Source: Microbacteriaceae bacterium VKM Ac-2855
GTDB lineage: Bacteria > Actinomycetota > Actinomycetes > Actinomycetales > Microbacteriaceae
Length of the DNA: 64,000 nucleotides
Assembly (NCBI GenBank): GCA_013204985.1
Contig: JABMLG010000007.1
Coordinates: 107,358-171,357, forward strand
Reading direction: 5' to 3'
Shown: in pieces, positions 23,025 to 33,007 of the stretch
Numbering within the stretch: position 1 is the stretch's first letter
How the letters are laid out: each line of letters opens with the position of its first letter
Notes under the pieces: model-generated
Databases searched by the model: none
The model's input: the letters and a program-made list of their open reading frames with translations, nothing else
Told to the model about the DNA's origin: nothing
Made by a program: the position numbers and the translations under genes

Positions 23025-24074
23025 GTGACCGAGACCCTTTCGCAGTATTCCGTGCTGTGCCTCTACTCCGCCATGGGCGTGTACGCGCTCGCGTTCATCT
23101 TCTTCTCCGTCGATCTGGCGCGACGCTCCTCCATCGCGGATGAGGTCGCCGGCGACGCTGCGGTGCCGGCACCGGCCGAGGCGGAGCTGGTCGGGGCGGC
23201 GAGCGCCGGAGCCGCGGGAGGAGCGCCTCGCTCCGGTCGCGCCTCCGCCACGCTGGCGAAGCTCTCGGACCGGGTCGAGGACGAGGTCTTCAACGCTCCG
23301 CTGCGTTCACGCACGATGCGGATCGGCTTCTCGCTCACGGTGCTGGCCTGGGCTCTGCACCTCGCGGCGACCCTGCTGCGCGGCGTCGCCGCCGGCCGGG
23401 TGCCGTGGGCGAACATGTACGAATTCTCGATGACCGGCACCCTGATCATCGTCGGCGTGTTCCTCCTGGTGCAGCTGCGCTGGGATCTGCGCTTCCTCGG
23501 GGCCTTCGTCACGGGTCTCGTGCTGGTACTGCTGGGCATCGCCACCGTCAACTACTACGTCGCCGTCGTGCCGCTCCCGCCGGCGCTGCAGTCGGCGTGG
23601 CTGGTCATCCACGTGCTCGTCGCGATGCTCGGTACCGGACTCTTCGCGCTCGGCTTCGCGCTCTCCGGAATCCAGCTGCTGCAGGCGCGTCGTGAGGCCG
23701 GCGGCGACACGAACCGCCGCCTGCCGCTGAACTTCCTCCGCACGATGCCCAACTCGAACACTCTCGAGAACCTCTCGTACCGCGTCAACATCGTCGGCTT
23801 CATCCTGTGGACCTTCACCCTGATCGCGGGCGCCGTGTGGGCCGAGAAGGCCTGGGGACGCTACTGGGGCTGGGACACCAAGGAGGTGTGGACCTTCATC
23901 ATCTGGGTGATCTACGCCGGCTACATCCACGCCCGCGCCACGCGCGGCTGGCGCGGAACCCCCTCCGCCTGGCTCGGCGTCATCGGCTTCGCCGCGGTGA
24001 TGTTCAACTTCGGCGTCGTCAACGTCTTCTTCAAGGGGCTGCACGCCTACTCGGGCCTCGACACCGGTATGTGA
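23025..24074 (+). CDS. ccsB: Cytochrome c haem lyase subunit CcsA/CcsB
   Basis: A 349-residue polytopic membrane protein. The haem-handling WWD-like motif is WGRYWGWDTKEVWTF near residue 285; conserved His residues flank it in the helices (for example VIHVLVAMLG, YIHARATRGW). It works with ResB in System II cytochrome c assembly. An Ala-rich loop follows the first helix (~40-85). GTG 23025 is chosen for the -10 box upstream; GTG 23004 is the alternative. Confidence 0.92.
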   Translation: MTETLSQYSVLCLYSAMGVYALAFIFFSVDLARRSSIADEVAGDAAVPAPAEAELVGAASAGAAGGAPRSGRASATLAKLSDRVEDEVFNAPLRSRTMRIGFSLTVLAWALHLAATLLRGVAAGRVPWANMYEFSMTGTLIIVGVFLLVQLRWDLRFLGAFVTGLVLVLLGIATVNYYVAVVPLPPALQSAWLVIHVLVAMLGTGLFALGFALSGIQLLQARREAGGDTNRRLPLNFLRTMPNSNTLENLSYRVNIVGFILWTFTLIAGAVWAEKAWGRYWGWDTKEVWTFIIWVIYAGYIHARATRGWRGTPSAWLGVIGFAAVMFNFGVVNVFFKGLHAYSGLDTGM

Positions 24075-24082
24075 TCGACGCC

Positions 24083-24212
24083 GGCGCACGCCATCTGCGG
24101 CGTTGTCGTCGGTCACGAGGACTCCGTCCGCGCTCCCTCCTCCGCCTTGCACCTGGCGCACGCCGGCGCCGAGCGGGCGGCAGTGGCGCACGCCATCTGC
24201 GGCGTTGTCGTC
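24083..24212 (+). repeat. 28-bp direct repeat upstream of the amylase gene
   Basis: Two identical 28-bp copies (24083-24110 and 24185-24212; they begin GGCGCACGCCATCTGCGG) are 102 bp apart, with a shorter third match at about 24155-24168. No gene is visible in 24075-24357, which holds these repeats and the amylase promoter. Confidence 0.85.
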
Positions 24213-24270
24213 CAGCGCAGCGCGGTACGACAGCGCAGCACGCCAATGTCGATCAGGCGACGCGTCGCTG

Positions 24271-24284
24271 TGTAAGCGGTTGCA
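24271..24284 (+). promoter_or_regulatory. LacI/MalR-family operator upstream of the amylase gene
   Basis: TGTAAGCGGTTGCA fits the LacI-family/cre consensus TGNAANCGNTNNCA at every fixed position. It overlaps the -35 box, so a bound repressor would block RNA polymerase. The LacI-family gene at 58165-59178 is a candidate regulator (inference). Confidence 0.65.
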
Positions 24285-24309
24285 GGATTCTCAGTCTCGG
24301 GGGTAGGGT
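24280..24309 (+). promoter_or_regulatory. Promoter of the amylase gene
   Basis: TTGCAG (24280-24285), an 18-bp spacer and TAGGGT (24304-24309). The predicted start gives a leader of about 40 nt containing GGGAG 6 nt before TTG 24358. Confidence 0.55.
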
Positions 24310-24357
24310 GCACGGGCACGACATCGACGTCGTGCGCTGATCCACCGGGAGTCGACT

Positions 24358-27300
24358 TTGACCCGTGCACGCCGTTCGCTCGCTGCCCTCGCCCTCACCG
24401 CCGGAACCGCACTGACCGCGGCCGGCCTGGTGATCGCCGCCCCCGCATCCGCCGCCGAGATCACCTCGGTCGCCCTCGCCGGCAGCCTGCAGAGCGAGTT
24501 GGGCTGCGCGGCCGACTGGGATCCGGCCTGCGCGGCCACCGAGCTGAGCACCACGGCCGAACCTGGTGTCTGGGCGGCCGAGTTCACGGTGCCGGCGGGC
24601 AGCTACGAGTACAAGGTGGCCTTCGACGACAATTGGGACACCCCGCCCGCGGTCGGCGCGCTCGGCGGTGGCGACAACATCCCGCTCACCATTGCGGGCC
24701 CGACGACGCTGCGCTTCACGTACGACGAGAACGTGAACCGCGTCGGCGTCGCACCGGTCGATCTCACGGGCGGATACACGTCGGCGGATGACGCGCTCGT
24801 GCAGAGCGCCTACCGCGAGCCGGGCAGCGACGAGCAGTTCTACTTCGTGATGACCGACCGCTTCGCCAACGGCGACACGAGCAACGACGAGGGCGGACTG
24901 GGCGCCGATCCGCTCGTCTCGGGATTCGACCCGACCGCGAAGGGCTTCTACAACGGCGGCGACATCCAGGGCCTGCGCGACAAGCTCGATTACATCGAGG
25001 GGCTCGGTACGAGCGCGATCTGGCTCACGCCATCCTTCCTGAACAAGGCGGTGCAGGGCCCTCCCGGCCAGGAGTCAGCCGGCTACCACGGCTACTGGAT
25101 CACCGACTTCACCCAGATCGACCCGCACCTGGGCACGAACGCCGAACTCTCGGCGCTGATCGATGAGGCCCACGCCAAGGGCATCAAGGTCTACTTCGAC
25201 ATCATCACCAACCACACGGCCGACGTGATCGACTACCAGGGCGATGACACCGTCTACATCGACAAGACGACGCGCCCCTACACGGATGCGAGCGGTACGG
25301 CGTTCGATCCGGCCGACTACGCGGGCGGCACCACCTTCCCGACGCTCGACCCGGCGACGAGCTTCCCGTACGTACCAGAGGTGCCTGCCGCCGAGGCGAC
25401 CGAGAAGGTGCCCGCCTGGCTGAACGACGTGACGTTGTACCACAACCGAGGCGACTCGACCTTCGCCGGCGAGAGCAGCACCTACGGCGACTTCTCCGGG
25501 CTCGACGACCTGATGACCGAGAACCCCGTCGTCGTCGACGGCTTCGCCGATGTCTACAAGAGCTGGGTCGATTTCGGGATCGACGGCTTCCGCATCGACA
25601 CCGTCAAGCACGTGAACCTCGAGTTCTGGCAGTCGTGGAGCCAGCAGGTGCTCGACTACGCGCACGCGCAGGGCAAGCCCGACTTCTTCATGTTCGGCGA
25701 GGTCTACGAGGGCGACGCGGCGAACACCTCGCCGTACGTGCGCAAGACCGAGATGAACGCCGTGCTCGACTTCCCGTTCCAGTCGAAGGTGGTCGGCTAC
25801 GCGTCCGGCAACTCGGCCGGTTCGCTCGCCGAGCTGTTCGCTTCCGACGACCTCTACACGACGCCGACCGCGAACGCGGCGGCACTGCCTACCTTCCTCG
25901 GCAACCACGACATGGGCCGCGTGGGCTACTTCCTCCGCAGCACCTCGTCGCCGCTGCAGCGCGACGTGCTCGCGCACGAGCTGCTCTTCCTCACCCGCGG
26001 CCAGCCGGTGGTCTACTACGGCGACGAGCAGGGCTTCGCCGGTGCCGGATCCGGCAACGACCAGAGCGCACGACAGTCGCTCTTCGCCAGCGACGTCGAC
26101 GAGTACACGCAGCAGAACCTCATCACGGGCGAGCAGCTGGGCTCGGTGGACCGCTACGACGAGACCCCGCTTTATCAGGACATCGCCGAGCTCTCGGCCC
26201 TGCGTTCTGCGAATCCGGCGCTCGGCCAGGGCGCCCAGATCGAGCGCTACGCCGCCGACGGGCCGGGCGTCTACGCCGTCTCCCGCGTCGACGAGACCGA
26301 GCGGATCGAGCACCTGGTGGCGTTCAACAACGACACCGCTGCGCAGACCGTGACCTTCACCACGCTCACTCCCGGCGCGACCTACGCCCCTCTGTACGGC
26401 GCGAGTGCGGCGGTCACCGCGGGTACGGATGGCTCGGTCACCCTCACTGTGCCGGCCCTGTCGACGGTGGTGCTGAAGGCGGATGCGACCGTCGCGTCGG
26501 GAGCCGGCCCGGTCGCGCTGAGCGTGCCCGGCCCGGGCAAGGGTCTCGCCGATGTCGCGCCCGTGCAGGCCGACATCGACGAGAACACCTGGCAGCAGAC
26601 GAGCTTCGCCTGGCGCACGATCGGCGGCACCGATTGGACGCCGCTCGGCGTGGCCGAGGACGGCGACCCGCGCGTGTTCCACGACGTCTCCGGGCTGCCG
26701 GCGGGTTCACTGGTCGAGTACCGCGCGGTGACGACGGATGCGAGCGGCGCGCACGCGGCGGCCTCCACCTACGGCAGTGTCGGCCTCCCGGTCGATCTGA
26801 CCGACCCGCCCAGTGGCGACACCCCGATCACCGCCGTGTCGATTCCGGGCACGCACAACTCCGAGATGGGTTGTGCCGCCGACTGGTCGCCCGACTGCGC
26901 CGCCGCGCAGCTCACCCAGCGTGCCGACGGCATCTGGTCGGGCACGTTCACGCTGCCGGCCGGCGACTACGAGTACAAGGTCGCCGCGAATAACGCCTGG
27001 ACGCTGAACTGGGGCATCGGCGGGGTACCGAACGGCGACAACGCGAAGTACACCAGTGTCGGCGACCCGATCACGTTCTACTTCGACCCGGTATCGAAAT
27101 GGTTCGGCAACGATGCCGCGGGACCGGTCGCCACGTTGGCCGGTTCGTTCCAGAGCGAGCTCGGCTGCCCGGCCGACTGGTCGCCCGCCTGCACCACCAC
27201 GCTGATGACGGACTCGAACGGCGACGGCGTCCTGGAGTACACGGCGGAGGGTCTTCCCGCCGGCGACTACGAGGTGAAGGTCGCCTACGGCCTCGGCTGG

Positions 27301-27657
27301 GACGAGAACTACGGCGCCGACGGCGCGGAGAACGGTGAGAACATCGCCTTCTCCGCGGTGAACGGCGAGCCCGTGGTCTTCGCCTTCGACCCGGTGACGC
27401 ACCTGCTCAGCATCGACACGGGCGCAGGCGGTCCGACACCGACCGCGACGCCGACCGCGACCGCGACGCCGAGCCCTACAGCGACAGCGGCGCCGCATCC
27501 GACAGCCGTCGCGACAATGCCGGCGAAGCCGGGCGGCACCGGGAACCACGACGGTCTCGCGGCAACCGGCGTCGACACGACCCCGCTGCTGCTGGCCGGC
27601 CTGGCCCTGCTGCTCGCCGGCTCGCTCAGCCTGATCCGCCGCCGCGCGACGCGCTGA
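24358..27657 (+). CDS. Secreted GH13 alpha-amylase/pullulanase-like enzyme with X25 modules and LAATG anchor
   Basis: A 1099-residue enzyme. Sec signal peptide (~1-32); X25-like starch module (~35-125, ALAGSLQSELGCAADW); GH13 barrel (~155-640) with catalytic D414 (DGFRID), E448 (FGEVYEGD) and D518 (GNHD); a beta domain; two more X25-like modules (~825-920 and ~925-1020, each with LGC/MGC.ADWSP); Thr/Pro linker; then LAATG, a hydrophobic helix and RRRATR, a class E sortase signal. It should be wall-anchored and degrade starch-like glucans outside the cell. TTG 24358 has GGGAG at 6 nt. Whether it cuts alpha-1,6 bonds is not decided. Confidence 0.9.
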   Translation: MTRARRSLAALALTAGTALTAAGLVIAAPASAAEITSVALAGSLQSELGCAADWDPACAATELSTTAEPGVWAAEFTVPAGSYEYKVAFDDNWDTPPAVGALGGGDNIPLTIAGPTTLRFTYDENVNRVGVAPVDLTGGYTSADDALVQSAYREPGSDEQFYFVMTDRFANGDTSNDEGGLGADPLVSGFDPTAKGFYNGGDIQGLRDKLDYIEGLGTSAIWLTPSFLNKAVQGPPGQESAGYHGYWITDFTQIDPHLGTNAELSALIDEAHAKGIKVYFDIITNHTADVIDYQGDDTVYIDKTTRPYTDASGTAFDPADYAGGTTFPTLDPATSFPYVPEVPAAEATEKVPAWLNDVTLYHNRGDSTFAGESSTYGDFSGLDDLMTENPVVVDGFADVYKSWVDFGIDGFRIDTVKHVNLEFWQSWSQQVLDYAHAQGKPDFFMFGEVYEGDAANTSPYVRKTEMNAVLDFPFQSKVVGYASGNSAGSLAELFASDDLYTTPTANAAALPTFLGNHDMGRVGYFLRSTSSPLQRDVLAHELLFLTRGQPVVYYGDEQGFAGAGSGNDQSARQSLFASDVDEYTQQNLITGEQLGSVDRYDETPLYQDIAELSALRSANPALGQGAQIERYAADGPGVYAVSRVDETERIEHLVAFNNDTAAQTVTFTTLTPGATYAPLYGASAAVTAGTDGSVTLTVPALSTVVLKADATVASGAGPVALSVPGPGKGLADVAPVQADIDENTWQQTSFAWRTIGGTDWTPLGVAEDGDPRVFHDVSGLPAGSLVEYRAVTTDASGAHAAASTYGSVGLPVDLTDPPSGDTPITAVSIPGTHNSEMGCAADWSPDCAAAQLTQRADGIWSGTFTLPAGDYEYKVAANNAWTLNWGIGGVPNGDNAKYTSVGDPITFYFDPVSKWFGNDAAGPVATLAGSFQSELGCPADWSPACTTTLMTDSNGDGVLEYTAEGLPAGDYEVKVAYGLGWDENYGADGAENGENIAFSAVNGEPVVFAFDPVTHLLSIDTGAGGPTPTATPTATATPSPTATAAPHPTAVATMPAKPGGTGNHDGLAATGVDTTPLLLAGLALLLAGSLSLIRRRATR

Positions 27658-27677
27658 CGTTCCGCCGCCCGTCTCTG

Positions 27678-27726
27678 GGGTTGCCGTTTCTTTGACGACT
27701 CGGCCGTGTCAAAGAAACGGCAACCC
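27678..27726. terminator. GGGTTGCCGTTTC-family palindrome between amylase gene and menC
   Basis: Perfect 19-bp arms (27678-27696 and 27708-27726) and an 11-nt loop, between convergent genes and 20 bp from either stop. It is well placed as a bidirectional terminator. The same arm recurs at 8.7, 8.9 and 61.8 kb. Confidence 0.75.
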
Positions 27727-27747
27727 GGGGCGGAGGGACGGCGACGC

Positions 27748-28737
27748 TCAGAGGAGTGCGTGGCAGCGGCGCAGCCGCTCGAGCCACCACGCGGTGCGCT
27801 CGGCGGAGGCGGCGTGCTGCTCGAGCAGCGTCGCGGATACCGTGACTCGCCCGACCGGGATCGAGCCGGATTCGGGACGGAGCGGCCGCTCGGTCACGTC
27901 CGCCGCGAGCAGCGACGCCGTGCCGAGGCCGCAGTCGTAGTCGAGTTCGGGGATCGCCGCGGCGAGGGCGGCTCCCATCGACAGGCCCACCGAGGTGTCG
28001 AGGGCGCTGGAGACGACGACGGGCAGCCCGGCGTCGGCCACGATTCGCAGCGCCGAGGCGACCCCGCCCAGCGGCTGCACCTTGATCACCAGCAGGTCGG
28101 CGGCGCCGGCGCGCGCGACGGCGAGCGGATCCTCGGCCTTGCGGACGCTCTCATCCGCGGCGATCGGGATGCCCATGTACTTCACGCGGCGCCGGATCTC
28201 GGCCAGCTCCTCCACGCTCGCGCAGGGCTGCTCGACGTATTCGAGGTCCGACACGGCGAGGGCATGGATCGCGTGCTCGGCCTCGTCGACGTTCCAGCCG
28301 CCGTTCGCGTCGATGCGGATGCGCCCCTCCGGGCCCAGCGCGACGCGCACCGCGGCGACGCGCGCCACGTCGTCCGCGAGGCTCTGGCCGCTCTCGGCGA
28401 CCTTCACCTTCGCGGTGCGGCAGCCGTCGAAGCGGGCGAGAACATCGCCGACCTCGTCAGCGGGCACGGCGGGCACCGTCGCGTTCACGGCGATCCGCTC
28501 GCGCCGAGCGGGCGGAAGCGGTGACCAGCCGAAGTCGATCGCGGCGCGCAACCAGACCGCGGCCTCCGCATCCGCGTACTCGAGGAAGGGTGAGAACTCC
28601 GTCCATCCCTCCGGACCCTCGATGAGCAGTGCCTCGCGATGATCCACCCCGCGGAAGCGCGTGATCAGCGGCAGAGACACCACGCGGGCCCCGTCGAGGA
28701 GGTCGCGCAGGTCGGGGGTCGGTACGTCAGCGTCCAT
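27748..28737 (-). CDS. menC: o-Succinylbenzoate synthase
   Basis: A 329-residue enolase-superfamily enzyme making o-succinylbenzoate from SHCHC in menaquinone synthesis. The catalytic Lys is in TAKVKVAESGQ, metal ligands are in RIDANGGW, EYVEQPC and AADESVRK, and the second Lys is in LLVIKVQPLGG. ATG 28737 is chosen because it precedes the first conserved strand; a CAGAAT box and GGAG lie just upstream. It is divergent from the menB side of the men cluster. Confidence 0.93.
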   Translation of the reverse strand: MDADVPTPDLRDLLDGARVVSLPLITRFRGVDHREALLIEGPEGWTEFSPFLEYADAEAAVWLRAAIDFGWSPLPPARRERIAVNATVPAVPADEVGDVLARFDGCRTAKVKVAESGQSLADDVARVAAVRVALGPEGRIRIDANGGWNVDEAEHAIHALAVSDLEYVEQPCASVEELAEIRRRVKYMGIPIAADESVRKAEDPLAVARAGAADLLVIKVQPLGGVASALRIVADAGLPVVVSSALDTSVGLSMGAALAAAIPELDYDCGLGTASLLAADVTERPLRPESGSIPVGRVTVSATLLEQHAASAERTAWWLERLRRCHALL

Positions 28738-28819
28738 GGCTCCATTCTGCCGCGCGCCCCTTCGGCGAAAGCCGAGTGCGGGGGCCGAGTGGCAGACTTG
28801 TTCGGGTCGAAAGGACCTC

Positions 28820-29716
28820 GTGACGCTGCAGACCCCCGGTACCGTGCCGCCGCCCGGCGGTCGCCGCCCGCTCGGCACCAGCGGCTGGCTCGCGTTGTCC
28901 GGCGCGCTTCTGGCCGGAGTGGTCTACACCGTGGGTCTCGCAGTCGTCGTCGCGCTTGCGTCCGGCAGCGTCTTCGGCGCGATCGCGCGCGCGAGCGACG
29001 GCGCGCGCGACGGCACGAGCGACGACCCGTTCGACTCCGATCCGTGGCACGATTTCGGCGGCAGCACCGATCCGCTGCAGGACTATCCGGGGATCACCGA
29101 CGGCGACTCCGGTTACGTGCTCGCCCAACCGTCCGCTGCCGAGGTGCGCAGCGCGGCGGCGGATGCGGTCGCCGCTGCGCAGGCCGTGGCGACGGGCCCG
29201 TGGAGTGCGGCCGGCGACGAGTTCAACGAGCTCGCCGAGAACGACTACGACGGCACGTCGATGCTGTACGACTACACCACGGGCGCCGAGAGCCTCGATC
29301 GCACCTTCGCCGAGGGCGACAAGCAGGCCCTCGTCGATGCGCTCACCGCCGCTCTCGAGCCCCTTGGCTACGACACCGTCGAGGTCGCCGACGACCCGGA
29401 CGAGTGGGACTCGGCCGGTTACGAGGTCGACGGCCACGACGACGAGACGGGCGGCGAGTCCTCCCCGCTCTGGATCGTGTCGGCCCATTCGTCGACGAGC
29501 TTCGGGCCGTGGGTCGAGTTCGGCATCGTCGAGAACGCCGATGACGAGATCCGTGACGCGCTCGATGAGTGGGACATCGCCGCTCCCGATTCCGGCCTCT
29601 ACGTACAGGCGTACGCCTGGGGTCTCCTCGAGGAGAGCGACAGAGCGGACTTCATCGACGCACTCGACGACTTCGGCGGAGTCGCTCCGTACGATGACGG
29701 AACCGCCTCCGCCTGA
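28820..29716 (+). CDS. Uncharacterised single-pass membrane protein
   Basis: A 298-residue protein I do not recognise. A Pro/Gly-rich N-terminus of ~23 residues is followed by one hydrophobic segment (~24-50, LSGALLAGVVYTVGLAVVVAL) and a strongly acidic outer part. It contains a helical AAAVRSAAADAVAAA-like stretch and a C-terminal domain with YVQAYAWGLLEESDRADFIDAL. GTG 28820 has AAGGA 4 nt upstream. It sits between menC and menB but has no visible link to quinone chemistry. Confidence 0.7.
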   Translation: MTLQTPGTVPPPGGRRPLGTSGWLALSGALLAGVVYTVGLAVVVALASGSVFGAIARASDGARDGTSDDPFDSDPWHDFGGSTDPLQDYPGITDGDSGYVLAQPSAAEVRSAAADAVAAAQAVATGPWSAAGDEFNELAENDYDGTSMLYDYTTGAESLDRTFAEGDKQALVDALTAALEPLGYDTVEVADDPDEWDSAGYEVDGHDDETGGESSPLWIVSAHSSTSFGPWVEFGIVENADDEIRDALDEWDIAAPDSGLYVQAYAWGLLEESDRADFIDALDDFGGVAPYDDGTASA

Positions 29717-29831
29717 GCGGTCCGGTCGGATGCGCTGCCCGGGCACGAGCGGTCCTCGCCCCGCCCGATCTCCGTCTCCTCGGCCGGGTCGCCCGAGCTG
29801 GTCAGGCAACGCACACCTCCCGCACGGCTCG

Positions 29832-29837
29832 TAGGCT
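29832..29837 (+). promoter_or_regulatory. -10 box of menB
   Basis: TAGGCT, 6 nt before ATG 29844. The surrounding 20 bp (29831-29850) are identical to the start region of the gene at 59536. Confidence 0.5.
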
Positions 29838-29843
29838 GGACGC

Positions 29844-30749
<906 letters not shown>

Positions 30750-30762
30750 TGGGGTCGCTCCG

Positions 30763-31905
30763 ATGACGCGCCCGCTGGTCGCCGTCGACGCCGCCGACCC
30801 TGCTGCTGTTCTCCGCGCCCTGCGCGCCTCTCTCGACGGCAGTGGTCCGGCGGTGCGCGTCGCAGCGGACCGGTTCGTGTCATCCGTCGCCCGCCGGATC
30901 GCGCTCGTCGTCGAGACTTCCGGGTCCTCCGGCGACCCGAAGCGGGTGGCGTTGGGCACCTCGGCGCTGCTCAGCAGCGCGGCCGCGACCGAGACGGCGC
31001 TGGGCGGCGCGGGCCAGTGGCTCCTGTGCCTTCCCAGCCACTACATCGCGGGCGCGCAGGTGCTCGTGCGTTCGATCACCGCCGGAACCGACCCGGTCAT
31101 CCTGCGCCCCGGCCATTTCGACGCCGCGGCCTTCGTCGAGAGCGCTCGCGCGATGGACGGCGGGCGGCGTTACGTCTCGGTGGTGCCGGTGCAGCTCGCG
31201 CGACTGCTCGCGCTCGCCGAGCACAACGAGGGTGCCGCCGCCGTACTTCGCCACTTCGACGCGATCCTGGTCGGCGGCCAGGCCACGCCGCTGCCGTTGC
31301 TCGAGCGTGCGGATGCCCTCGGTCTCGCGGTGCGACGCAGTTACGGGTCGAGCGAGACGGCGGGCGGATGCGTCTACGACGGTCGCCCGATCGGCTCGAC
31401 GCGGCTGCGCATCGCCGACGGCCAGGTGGAGATCGGCGGCGAGGTGCTGGCCGAGGGCTACCTCGACGCGGACGGCGCGCTCGACCTGGAGCGAACGTCG
31501 AGTTCCTTCGCCGGATCCGGCGGCGAACGGTGGTACCGCACCGGTGACGCGGGCACGATCTCCGACGACGGCACGCTCTCGATCATCGGGCGCCTCGATC
31601 GCGTGATCATCTCGGGTGGCGAGAAGATATCGCTCGACGCCGTCGAACGCGCTGTGCGCGATCTCGGTCTCACCGACGCCGTCGTCGTGCGGGCACCGCA
31701 TCCGGAGTGGGGCGAGACGTCCGTGGTGTTCGTGTCGGAACCGTCGTCGCTGGCGACGCTGCGCGCGCAGCTCGTCGAGCGGATGGGGCGGGCCGCCGCG
31801 CCCTCGGCCCTCGTCGTCGAGCCCCAGCTGCCGACACTGGCCTCCGGCAAACCCGACAGGGTCGCGCTCGAGCGCCGTGCGGCGACGGTCGCGCTCCCGA
31901 CATAG
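30763..31905 (+). CDS. menE: o-Succinylbenzoate-CoA ligase
   Basis: A 380-residue ANL-superfamily adenylating enzyme forming OSB-CoA from OSB, ATP and CoA. The phosphate loop is ETSGSSGDPKRV, the ATP-binding motif is RSYGSSETAGGCVYDG, and the hinge follows TGDAG. A late Lys is in LASGKPDRVAL. It is shorter than many ANL enzymes because the N-terminal subdomain is reduced, as usual for actinobacterial MenE. Confidence 0.92.
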   Translation: MTRPLVAVDAADPAAVLRALRASLDGSGPAVRVAADRFVSSVARRIALVVETSGSSGDPKRVALGTSALLSSAAATETALGGAGQWLLCLPSHYIAGAQVLVRSITAGTDPVILRPGHFDAAAFVESARAMDGGRRYVSVVPVQLARLLALAEHNEGAAAVLRHFDAILVGGQATPLPLLERADALGLAVRRSYGSSETAGGCVYDGRPIGSTRLRIADGQVEIGGEVLAEGYLDADGALDLERTSSSFAGSGGERWYRTGDAGTISDDGTLSIIGRLDRVIISGGEKISLDAVERAVRDLGLTDAVVVRAPHPEWGETSVVFVSEPSSLATLRAQLVERMGRAAAPSALVVEPQLPTLASGKPDRVALERRAATVALPT

Positions 31906-31915
31906 CGGTCCTGGG

Positions 31916-31921
31916 TAAACT
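31916..31921 (+). promoter_or_regulatory. -10 box of menA
   Basis: TAAACT, 7 nt before GTG 31929. Confidence 0.42.
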
Positions 31922-31928
31922 CCTCCCC

Positions 31929-32894
31929 GTGCCGAGTCCCAGCCGCAAGAAGAAGATCGACGCCCGACCCTCGAATCGAGGCGGGCGTCCCGGTGGCAAC
32001 CCTCAGCGGGTGCAGGTGAAGCCGGCCGGTCCCCGCGAGTGGATCGGCGGCGCGAGACTGCGCACGCTGCCGCTCGCGATCGCCCCCGTGCTGATCGGCA
32101 CCGGCGCAACGCAGGTGTCGGAGGGCGGCTGGCACTGGGTGCGCGCGCTGCTGTGCCTCGTGGTCGCACTGGCGCTGCAGATCGGCGTCAACTACGCCAA
32201 CGACTACTCCGACGGCATCCGCGGCACCGACAAGAATCGGGTCGGGCCGTCGCGGCTGACCGGATCCGGGGCGGCGAAGCCGAAGCAGGTCCTCACCGTC
32301 GCACTGGTGTTCTTCGGCATCGCCGGAGTCGCCGGCATCGTGCTGACCGTTCTGAGCGCGCAGTGGTGGCTGCTGCTGGTGGGCGCGGCCGCGATCGCGG
32401 CGGCATGGTTCTACACGGGCGGCAAGAGGCCGTACGGCTACTCGGGGCTGGGCGAGTTCTTCGTCTTCGTGTTCTTCGGCCTCGTCGCCACCGTGGGCAC
32501 GACCTTCGTGCAGATCGGTTCCGTCAACCAGGAGGCGTGGCTCGGCGGCACCGCTGCGGGCCTGTTCGCCTGCGCCGTGCTGATGGTGAACAACATCCGC
32601 GACATCCCGAGCGACCGTGCCTCCGGTAAGCGCACCCTCGCCGTGCGCGTCGGACCGAGCGTCGCGAAGGCACTGTTCTCGGCCTTCACGATCGTGCCGT
32701 TCGGCATCTCGACGATCCTGGCGCTCTTCTACCCGATCGCCTGGCTCGACTACTTCGTGTTGCTGGCGGTGCTGCCGGCGATCCTGATCACGCTGACCGC
32801 CAAGACGGCCAAGGAACTCATCCTCGCCCTGCAGCTCACCAGCCTGTCGGGGCTCGCCTACGCGCTCATCCTGGCCGCAGCGCTGGCCTTCTAG
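31929..32894 (+). CDS. menA: 1,4-Dihydroxy-2-naphthoate polyprenyltransferase
   Basis: A 321-residue UbiA-family membrane prenyltransferase attaching the isoprenoid tail to DHNA. The first Asp motif is NYANDYSDGIRGTD and the second is NNIRDIPSDRASGKRTLAVR. About eight to nine hydrophobic segments follow a basic N-terminus (SRKKKIDARPSNRGGRPGG). GTG 31929 is taken because it is the only start close to the -10 box after the menE stop. Confidence 0.93.
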   Translation: MPSPSRKKKIDARPSNRGGRPGGNPQRVQVKPAGPREWIGGARLRTLPLAIAPVLIGTGATQVSEGGWHWVRALLCLVVALALQIGVNYANDYSDGIRGTDKNRVGPSRLTGSGAAKPKQVLTVALVFFGIAGVAGIVLTVLSAQWWLLLVGAAAIAAAWFYTGGKRPYGYSGLGEFFVFVFFGLVATVGTTFVQIGSVNQEAWLGGTAAGLFACAVLMVNNIRDIPSDRASGKRTLAVRVGPSVAKALFSAFTIVPFGISTILALFYPIAWLDYFVLLAVLPAILITLTAKTAKELILALQLTSLSGLAYALILAAALAF

Positions 32895-33007
32895 GCCGCG
32901 ACTCCGCGGCCGCGTCGGTGCGGTTGCATCCGCACGCCTACGCGGCAAGTGCGGCCGATGCTGCAATCGCGAGGGGCTACGGGCCGTTCCGGTTCTTGAC
33001 CGAGCCG

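Noticed and set aside
23011..23029. Iron-box (IdeR/DtxR) site before the haem lyase gene
   Set aside because: Only the first half resembles the consensus; the second half of the palindrome does not match. A -10 box explains TAGGCT better.
25075..26682. Long open frame antisense to the amylase gene
   Set aside because: It is a shadow caused by GC-rich third positions. It shows no domain, is Arg/Val/Gly biased and lies inside a gene with intact catalytic motifs.
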